A stretch of 12,957 nt of DNA from contig JACZYI010000032.1 in assembly GCA_022571175.1 (NCBI GenBank), positions 1 to 12,957 on the forward strand, written 5' to 3'. A program made the position numbers and the translations under genes. Below are positions 7,278-12,957 of this stretch, piece after piece (position 1 is the stretch's first letter; the number at the start of each line of letters is the position of its first letter). A model generated the notes under the pieces. That model saw only the letters and a program-made list of their open reading frames with translations, made no database searches and was not told the origin of the DNA. Origin of the DNA: Pseudomonadota bacterium (GTDB lineage Bacteria > Pseudomonadota > Alphaproteobacteria > Sphingomonadales > SMXR01).

Positions 7278-9707
7278 ATGCATATACCGGCAAAACTGCT
7301 TTCGGGAGCATCGGCTGTAGCGATCTTGATGGTAGGCGTAGCAATGCCGTCGCTGGCACAGGATCAAAGTACCGCATCGGACGTGATCGAAGAAATTTAT
7401 GTGACCTCGCAAAAGCGCGAGAAGACCTTGTTGGAAACCCCTATCGCGATCAGTGTTTTTAGTGGTGATACCTTGGCGGCGTTCAACATCCGCGATATTC
7501 GCGATTTACAGACCCTGGTGCCCTCTTACAATTTGACCCAATCCCAAACGTCCTTTCAGACGACCGTGAATATTCGCGGGCTCGGGACTTCGGGTCAGAA
7601 CCCTGGGCTGGAACCCTCTGTTGGTATTTTTGTTGATGGCGTTTTCCGCAGCCGTACCGGTGCTGCCACTGGTGATTTCCTGTCAGTGGAACGCATTGAG
7701 GTTCTGCGCGGACCCCAAAGCACGCTTTTTGGTAAAAACACCTCTGCTGGCGTTTTATCGATTATCACCATGAAGCCTCAGTTTGAGGCTGGCGGACGGG
7801 CCGAAGTGACCTACGGGAATTTTGACCAGGTTGTTTACAAGGCTACTATCACCGGACCGCTGACAGATACAATTGCTCTCAGAATGTCGGGCAACCTCAA
7901 CAAGCGTGACGGGTTTATAACCAACGTTGCTGACGGCACAGACCTCAATAACCGCGATCGCTGGGCTATCCGTGGACAATTGTTGTTCACGCCTGCTGAC
8001 AATGTTTCGCTGCGTATCATCGGCGATTATGCCGAAGCCAATGAGCGCTGCTGTGCTGCAGCTTCCTTCATTAATGGCCCCGCAGCATTTGCGATTGCCG
8101 GGCTGGGCGGAACTGTCATCGGTGCACTCCCCGGTCCGGGATTACCCTTTGAGCGCAACGTTGCTATCAATACGCCTATCCGTGGTGTTGCGAATGATTT
8201 TGGATTGTCAGCTCAGCTTGACTGGGACTATGACACCATGACCTTTACCTCCATCACTGCCTATCGCGAGTTTGAGAGTGATGCCGATTTTGATGCTGAT
8301 TTCACAGATCTTGATATTATTGGTGCCACAGGCTCGCTGATCAATGTGGAAACCTTTACCCAGGAGTTCAGGCTGGCATCCACGGGTGCCAATGAAATTG
8401 ACTGGTTGGTAGGCGCGTTCTATTTCAACCAGGACCTGACCGCTCGGGACAAGGTGCTTTTTGGCCGCGATACCAGATCCTTTTTTGATCTGGTGACTGG
8501 TCCGCAAACTTTCTCGCCATTCCTGCCAGCGACCATAAGCCAGTTGGATGCCATGGAAATTCTGTTTGGCATTCCTGCAGGCACTTTCTTTGCGGATGGA
8601 ACCGGGCAAACCAGTGAGTTTTTTGAAAATGGCGCTGAAAGCTATGCCATCTTCGGTCAGGTTGATTATCACCTTGACGAAAAGACCACATTGACCGTGG
8701 GACTGCGCTATACGAAAGAGGATAAAACCGGCAAAGGCACCTTTACAAATAATGATGTCTTTTCAAATCTGAACCTGGCTGCCTTGAGCCTGTTATTGAC
8801 AGGTGGTGCCACGGATGCGGCACTGAATGGCTTCCTGCCATTGCAATTTCTGCCGTCTTTGGTCGACTTTGATCGCAAGCGCAAGGAAAACAAATTAACC
8901 GGTAATGTGATTGTGAGCTACGACGTCAATGAAGACTTGACCACTTATGGGAGTTATTCTCGTGGCTACAAGGCCGGTGGTTTTGATCTCTCACGCGGGG
9001 CTTCCACTAGAACCGGCACCGGGACTAATACCTTTGAGTTCAGACCCGAGACGGTTAGCAGTCTTGAGCTTGGAGCGAAAGCGCGCTTTTTGCAGGGTCG
9101 AGGCCGTATCAATGTGGCGGTCTACCGGCAAATTGTAAAAGACTTCCAGTCGAACCTCTTCACCGGTACGGGCTTTGAGCTCAGAAATGCGGGTACAATC
9201 AAAGTGCAGGGCATCGAAGTAGACGCTCATGTGACAGCGGTTGAAAATCTGGACCTGAATTTTGCCATGGCCTACAATGATGCAATCTATTTGTCCTTTA
9301 CCGGTGCGGCCTGTCCGGTTGCAGACCTGGCTACCATCTGTGATTTAACCGGGCAGGTCCCGAGTGACTCGCCCAAGTTAACCTTCTCCAGCAGTGCCAT
9401 CTACACCATGCCGATCACTGATGATTTATCGACCTTCTTGATGGCTGGAGTTTATTATCGAGGCAGCCGCTTTACCGATAGCGATAATGATCCCAACAAC
9501 TTCCAGACCAGCACTTTAATGCTGAATGGCAGCTTCGGTATTCAGGGTGGGTTTAACAGTCCCTGGCAACTGGTGTTCTGGGTCAAAAACCTGACCAAGG
9601 AAAATTATGCCCAGATCATATTCGATACCGTGGTTCAGGATGGCAGCTTCTCTGGTTATCCGAATGATCCGCGTACCTTTGGTGTGACGCTCCGGGGTAG
9701 CTTCTAG
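7278..9707 (+). CDS. TonB-dependent outer-membrane receptor
   Basis: An 809-residue receptor that imports a substrate across the outer membrane using TonB-ExbBD energy. Signal peptide at 1-27 (cleavage after SLA). A TonB-box-like segment, EEIYVTSQKRE, lies at 38-48. The plug domain covers ~50-165, with RIEVLRGPQSTLFGKNTSAGV as its most typical stretch (139-159). The beta-barrel follows to the end, with the receptor-type motif YGSYSRGYKAGGFD and a C-terminal Phe (GVTLRGSF) as expected for BAM-inserted barrels. A vicinal Cys pair (258-259) lies early in the barrel. It resembles the large receptor family expanded in sphingomonad-like and marine alphaproteobacteria; no siderophore-specific feature is visible, so the substrate is unknown. 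GGGGGA five bases upstream supports the ATG. It is followed 27 bp later by a strong terminator, so it ends its transcript. Confidence 0.95.
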   Translation: MHIPAKLLSGASAVAILMVGVAMPSLAQDQSTASDVIEEIYVTSQKREKTLLETPIAISVFSGDTLAAFNIRDIRDLQTLVPSYNLTQSQTSFQTTVNIRGLGTSGQNPGLEPSVGIFVDGVFRSRTGAATGDFLSVERIEVLRGPQSTLFGKNTSAGVLSIITMKPQFEAGGRAEVTYGNFDQVVYKATITGPLTDTIALRMSGNLNKRDGFITNVADGTDLNNRDRWAIRGQLLFTPADNVSLRIIGDYAEANERCCAAASFINGPAAFAIAGLGGTVIGALPGPGLPFERNVAINTPIRGVANDFGLSAQLDWDYDTMTFTSITAYREFESDADFDADFTDLDIIGATGSLINVETFTQEFRLASTGANEIDWLVGAFYFNQDLTARDKVLFGRDTRSFFDLVTGPQTFSPFLPATISQLDAMEILFGIPAGTFFADGTGQTSEFFENGAESYAIFGQVDYHLDEKTTLTVGLRYTKEDKTGKGTFTNNDVFSNLNLAALSLLLTGGATDAALNGFLPLQFLPSLVDFDRKRKENKLTGNVIVSYDVNEDLTTYGSYSRGYKAGGFDLSRGASTRTGTGTNTFEFRPETVSSLELGAKARFLQGRGRINVAVYRQIVKDFQSNLFTGTGFELRNAGTIKVQGIEVDAHVTAVENLDLNFAMAYNDAIYLSFTGAACPVADLATICDLTGQVPSDSPKLTFSSSAIYTMPITDDLSTFLMAGVYYRGSRFTDSDNDPNNFQTSTLMLNGSFGIQGGFNSPWQLVFWVKNLTKENYAQIIFDTVVQDGSFSGYPNDPRTFGVTLRGSF

Positions 9708-9734
9708 AACGCAAGTTACAGACTTCAAACAACT

Positions 9735-9768
9735 AAAAGCCGGGGGCGAAATCCCTCGGCTTTTTTTA
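9735..9768 (+). terminator. Rho-independent terminator after the TonB-dependent receptor
   Basis: A 12-bp stem (9735-9746 with 9753-9764; AAAAGCCGGGGG / CCCTCGGCTTTT, one G-T pair), loop CGAAAT, and a T-run through 9767. The A-run on the left arm means it may also work in the reverse direction. Confidence 0.9.
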
Positions 9769-9932
9769 TTCCAGCAGAGAGGCAGTTCTTTATTTGAAAC
9801 CGAAATCGACGGCAGGAGTTCGGGCGGCTCTTGAGAGATATTCTACCTGAACGGCCTCTTCCATTGCCCTCAAGGAGTCGATTGCCTATGCTGCTCATCG
9901 CCTTACTTGGTGTAGGGGTGATGCTGTGTAAC

Positions 9933-9937
9933 AGGGG
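9933..9937 (+). promoter_or_regulatory. Ribosome binding site that favours the GTG start of the amidase
   Basis: AGGGG lies seven bases before the GTG at 9945, which begins a normal lipoprotein signal. A stronger AAGGAG (9872-9877) lies ten bases before the in-frame ATG at 9888 and four before the in-frame TTG at 9882. Either would add ~19-21 residues containing a second hydrophobic stretch, which is unusual for a lipoprotein. Confidence 0.5.
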
Positions 9938-9944
9938 TAAAGCA

Positions 9945-11555
9945 GTGACCAACACACTTATCAAACGGTCCAGACCTGGGCTGGCGGGCTTGGCCCTGCT
10001 GGCACTTTCTGCCTGTGGAAATATGGGCGAGAGAACAGCCGACGAGCCCTTTGAGGTAACCGAAGCCACTATCGGTGGCATTCAGCAGGCCATTTTAAGC
10101 GGACAGACCAGTTGCCGGGCGGTGGTTGAGGCTTATCTCGCCCGGATAGAGGCCTATGACAAGTCCACAGGGCTGAACGCCATTACGGTGTTGAATCCCG
10201 GCGCTTTGGCCCGCGCTGACGAACTTGATACGGCACTTGCTGCGGGTGAGGAGCTTGGCTCGCTCTTTTGTGCCCCCATGCTGATCAAGGATAATTATGA
10301 CACCTTTGACATGGTGACCACCGGCGGTTCCATTGCGCTTCGATACAGCATTCCACCGGATGATGCTTTTATGGTAGCCAGATTGCGCGAGGCGGATGCC
10401 ATTCTTATTGCCAAGACCAATATGGCCGAGTGGGCCTTTTCTCCGCGCCAGACGATCTCATCCTCATTCGGCACCACCGCCAACGCTTACGATCAAACGA
10501 GGGTGCCTGCGGGTTCCTCGGGTGGTACGGCTTCGGGTGTGGCCGCCAGTTTTGGCGTGGCGGGCATGGGTTCGGACACGGGCAATTCCATCCGGGGGCC
10601 AGCCTCCCATCTGGCACTTTTTGGTATTCGCTCAACCATCGGGCTCACTTCGCGCGATGGTATTATCCCCCTGGCCTTTGACCGCGATATTGCCGGCCCC
10701 ATGACGCGTACAGTGGAGGATGCCGCACGCATATTTAATGTGGTTGCAGGCTACGATCCGGCAGACTCACTGACCGAAGGTGGGCGAGGCAAACGTGAGG
10801 AGGACTATACCAAATTCCTGAAGGCAGACGGATTGCAGGGCATACGTCTGGGTGTGCTCCGGGCCTTGGTCAATACCGAGGATGCAGATGCAGAAATTAC
10901 GACCCTGTTCGAGCGCTCACTGACTGAGCTGACTGCAGCCGGTGCGGTTATCATCGACGATTTTGAAATTCCAGATTTGGATGCCCATCTCGGTGGAAAT
11001 TATTTCTGCCCCCGATTTCGCTATGACATGTGGGTTTATTTACGCTCGCTTGGTGACAATGCCCCCATCCATGACGTGATGGAAGTAATGGAAGATGGGC
11101 GCTATTCTGACCATGCGGAGAGCGGGCTTGAATATTTTGCCGATTATCCCCTGGATCTGTCCCCGGATGAGTGGGACGAGCCCTGTCCAACTTTCCCGAA
11201 CCATGAAGGGCGGAACGGCTTTTTGGCCGATGTGGTGGCGGCCATGGATGCGGCGGGTATTGATGCCATAATTTACCCGGGCTGGACCAATCCGCCTGCA
11301 CCACTCGATAACGCTGTTGAAGACTATAAGGGTGACAATTCACAATTGATCGCACCCGCCACCGGCATGCCCGCTGTGACCATACCCATGGGCTTCTGGC
11401 AGGACCGCCTGCCTGCGGGATTGCAGATTTTGGGGCGACCCTGGTCAGAAGGCTTGCTGTTTCAACTGGCTTACGCCTATGAGCAGGCCACCCACCACCG
11501 GCGACCGCCTGCGGATTATCCCTCGTTAGCCCTGGAGGAGACCACCAAAGATTAA
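9945..11555 (+). CDS. Amidase-signature family lipoprotein
   Basis: From the GTG start this is a 536-residue hydrolase of the amidase signature (AS) family, which cleaves C-N amide bonds. The N-terminus is a lipoprotein signal: basic MTNTLIKRSR, hydrophobic core, lipobox LSAC with the lipidated Cys at 24. The Ser-cisSer-Lys triad can be placed as K115 (MLIKDNYD), S191 (PAGSSGGTASG) and S215 (GSDTGNSIRGPAS); the 24-residue S191-S215 spacing matches the family. The last motif has Asn where many AS enzymes have Gly (DTGGS). The length is full for the family. It probably acts in the periplasm, anchored to a membrane. The substrate cannot be read from sequence; small amides, peptide amides or N-acyl compounds are all possible. 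The frame is open upstream with alternative starts at 9831, 9882 and 9888. It is separated from the receptor by a terminator, so it needs its own promoter, which I do not see clearly. Confidence 0.9.
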   Translation: MTNTLIKRSRPGLAGLALLALSACGNMGERTADEPFEVTEATIGGIQQAILSGQTSCRAVVEAYLARIEAYDKSTGLNAITVLNPGALARADELDTALAAGEELGSLFCAPMLIKDNYDTFDMVTTGGSIALRYSIPPDDAFMVARLREADAILIAKTNMAEWAFSPRQTISSSFGTTANAYDQTRVPAGSSGGTASGVAASFGVAGMGSDTGNSIRGPASHLALFGIRSTIGLTSRDGIIPLAFDRDIAGPMTRTVEDAARIFNVVAGYDPADSLTEGGRGKREEDYTKFLKADGLQGIRLGVLRALVNTEDADAEITTLFERSLTELTAAGAVIIDDFEIPDLDAHLGGNYFCPRFRYDMWVYLRSLGDNAPIHDVMEVMEDGRYSDHAESGLEYFADYPLDLSPDEWDEPCPTFPNHEGRNGFLADVVAAMDAAGIDAIIYPGWTNPPAPLDNAVEDYKGDNSQLIAPATGMPAVTIPMGFWQDRLPAGLQILGRPWSEGLLFQLAYAYEQATHHRRPPADYPSLALEETTKD

Positions 11556-11586
11556 TTCCTGAACGGATTATCTCTCAAATCATTGT

Positions 11587-12135
11587 CTAGCGTTCACTCG
11601 GATCATCGCCATTGACCGAGCGGGGTTCGCTGTAGCTAAGGGTCACCCGCACCTCACCATCATCCGCCCAGGTGACGCGGAAAATATGATCAAACTGGAA
11701 ATGTTGGAGCTGCTGGAATCTCTCCTCGCCCACCAGAGCGTTTACCAGAGCGGGCGTGGTGTTGGAGTGGCCCGAGACAAGAATAATGCCTTCCAGTGTT
11801 TTCAACTCATGGGCAAAGGTGGCCAGTTCCCGGGGATTATATTCAATAATCTTCAACCCCAGCGCATCAGCCAGCGGCTTTGCCGTTTCCCGGGTTCTTA
11901 GATAGGGGCTCGAAAATATGGTGGCGACCCCCAAATCGGTAAAATGCCCCACATACCATTCGGCCCGCGCATGGCCCATATCACTCAAGGGTGGGTCGGT
12001 CAGCTTCTGGTCGGTCTGTTCGGCGTGGCGTATCAGATAGATTATCGGTTCTGCGATGGAGTCCGAGACACTCAGCAAAATCATTGCCGCGAGCATCAGG
12101 GTCAGAGCGAAAATTCGGGCACTCGTCTGGCTCAT
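11587..12135 (-). CDS. Exported histidine phosphatase superfamily protein
   Basis: A 182-residue protein of the phosphoglycerate-mutase-like (histidine phosphatase) superfamily. Signal peptide at 1-28 (cleavage after SIA) predicts a periplasmic location. The phosphohistidine motif is LIRHAEQ (R36, H37 the nucleophile). Further active-site residues are R80 and E83 (SSPYLRTRETA) and H123 (VSGHSNTTP). The short size and RHAE motif resemble SixA-like and small broad-specificity phosphatases, not true mutases. The substrate is unknown. The ATG has AGGAGA seven bases upstream. It converges on the amidase gene with a 31-bp gap and no visible terminator, and diverges from the HTH gene. Confidence 0.9.
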   Translation of the reverse strand: MSQTSARIFALTLMLAAMILLSVSDSIAEPIIYLIRHAEQTDQKLTDPPLSDMGHARAEWYVGHFTDLGVATIFSSPYLRTRETAKPLADALGLKIIEYNPRELATFAHELKTLEGIILVSGHSNTTPALVNALVGEERFQQLQHFQFDHIFRVTWADDGEVRVTLSYSEPRSVNGDDPSER

Positions 12136-12192
12136 TTAATTCTCCTCGCTGAAGCAGGGAGTTTACGGGCAACCGAAAGCTGAGGGCAAGGC

Positions 12193-12226
12193 CCGGGGAT
12201 TTAATTAAACCGGGGATTTAAATTAA
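12193..12226. repeat. 17-bp tandem duplication
   Basis: Two adjacent copies of CCGGGGATTTAA followed by an A/T tail (12193-12209 and 12210-12226). The first 12 bases are identical and the tails differ by one shifted base. They lie in the ~100-bp gap between the divergent phosphatase and HTH genes. It may be a simple slippage duplication or a pair of binding sites. Confidence 0.6.
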
Positions 12227-12297
12227 TTACGCCTGGCTTGCTCTGCACGGAGCAGAATTGCTTGCCTCTACCAAAGATTCATAATCATCGCAAAATC

Positions 12298-12729
12298 ATG
12301 GTGGCGTTGCCTTCCTGTCATTTTCAACTTTCTGTTGAAAGATCAAAGCCTTATCCGAAATCACCACGCATTATTGGAGAGCATATCTTAAAGAAGCGCC
12401 ACGAGCTTGGTCTTTTCCAAAAGGACGTTGCATTACAACTAGCGGTCAACGAATACACGATCTGCAACTGGGAAAAAAACAAAACGTTTCCACTGGTTCA
12501 CTATCTACCCCGGATTATTGAGTTCCTGGGCTACGATTCTTATCCACCGCCGAAGACGCTGGGAGAAAGGGTAGCTCATCGGCGACGTTCGCTAGGATTT
12601 TCACGAAAACGGCTGGCGAAAATGCTTAACGTAGACGAGGGCACATTGGCTCGATTTGAGACTGGCATTGCAATGCCAAAAGCCAAATGGTTACAAAAAT
12701 TGCAAAGGTTCTTGAGTGATGGCTCATAA
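12298..12729 (+). CDS. Tandem Xre-type helix-turn-helix protein
   Basis: A small predicted DNA-binding protein (143 residues from the ATG used here) built of two Cro/C1-type HTH domains and nothing else. The first spans about 26-77 (IGEHILKKRHELGLFQKDVA, then NEYTICNWEKNKTFP) and the second about 88-140 (TLGERVAHRRRSLGFSRKRLA, NVDEGTLARFETGIAMP). They are joined by LPRIIEFLGYDSYPPPK, a linker I recognise from a widespread family of short double-HTH proteins in many bacterial phyla. Whether it is a regulator, an antitoxin or something else is unknown; no toxin partner is visible. The start is uncertain: the frame runs back to a TTG at 12238, and neither start has a clear ribosome binding site. 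The family similarity begins at PYPKSP (residue 18). Confidence 0.75.
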   Translation: MVALPSCHFQLSVERSKPYPKSPRIIGEHILKKRHELGLFQKDVALQLAVNEYTICNWEKNKTFPLVHYLPRIIEFLGYDSYPPPKTLGERVAHRRRSLGFSRKRLAKMLNVDEGTLARFETGIAMPKAKWLQKLQRFLSDGS

Positions 12730-12766
12730 CCTGAAGGTCGTAGGATCAAACAACCCCCAAAAAAGA

Positions 12767-12790
12767 GTCTGCTTTTAGCCATAAGCGGAC
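12767..12790. repeat. Short inverted repeat, possibly a dispersed element
   Basis: GTCTGCTT (12767-12774) and AAGCGGAC (12783-12790) form an 8-bp stem with one G-T pair and an 8-base loop, followed by ATTGGG. From memory, palindromes of the type AATGTCCGCTT...AAGCAGAC recur many times in alphaproteobacterial and other proteobacterial genomes and create spurious short ORFs. No T-run follows, so it is not a standard terminator. The remaining sequence from 12791 to the window end shows no gene that I can support on either strand. Confidence 0.5.
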
Positions 12791-12957
12791 ATTGGGGCAG
12801 ATGGGCTAATCGCACTCAAAATTATCTTCACCGAGCGGGCGGTAGAACTGAGGTTAATTGGTTGCAACTGAAGGGTTTGGGACGCACTTATTCAACTCTG
12901 CAAAATAATCACTTGTATTGTCGCCCGCCGACCTTATGTATCAATTTGATATAGGGT

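Noticed and set aside
8208..8691. Minus-strand open frames inside the TonB receptor gene
   Set aside because: They overlap a full-length receptor in antisense and show no domain, signal or ribosome binding site.
12576..12815. Minus-strand open frame over the end of the HTH gene and the palindrome
   Set aside because: It is antisense to the HTH domain, and its start region comes from the palindromic repeat, which is known to create spurious frames.

Overview
Almost all of this window (about base 510 to the end) reads as the chromosome of an alphaproteobacterium, at roughly half G+C. The order cannot be fixed from sequence alone. The evidence is a short MerR-type regulator and a tRNA-Pro(GGG) gene, which in many alphaproteobacteria lie next to each other behind ihfA, together with a large TonB-dependent receptor, an Asp-box beta-propeller exoprotein and a lipoprotein amidase. 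The first ~505 bases are different: about one-third G+C, rich in AGA and ATA codons, and encoding the middle and C-terminal part of an archaeal-type ATP-dependent DNA ligase. Ligase similarity stops abruptly at about base 507, just before the MerR gene. A chimeric join near a contig end is the simplest explanation; real transfer is the alternative.

Layout: (1) 1-528, ligase fragment, open at the left edge. (2) 550-951, MerR-family regulator. (3) 972-1631 (minus) and 1723-3330 (plus), a divergent pair: a winged-helix regulator with a SufR-like cysteine cluster, and a Rieske [2Fe-2S] protein with a ~400-residue His-containing helical region of unknown function. The 91-bp AT-rich gap between them carries a near-perfect palindrome suited to be the operator. 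(4) 3341-3507, tRNA-Pro(GGG) with its own promoter and a hairpin terminator. (5) 3530-3637, a tiny one-helix membrane protein. (6) 3736-11555, three co-oriented genes for envelope or exported proteins: a 1088-residue Asp-box propeller protein, an 809-residue TonB-dependent receptor ending in a strong terminator, and an amidase-signature lipoprotein. (7) 11587-12135 (minus), an exported histidine phosphatase. (8) 12238/12298-12729, a protein made of two Xre-type HTH domains, next to a 17-bp tandem duplication and followed by a short inverted repeat of a kind that looks dispersed.

The regulator/Rieske pair is the best candidate for an undescribed system: a probable Fe-S-sensing repressor controlling a Rieske-fused protein whose main domain I cannot assign. 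The propeller/receptor/amidase group may work together in capture and breakdown of an amide- or peptide-containing nutrient, but that is inference from order and predicted location only.
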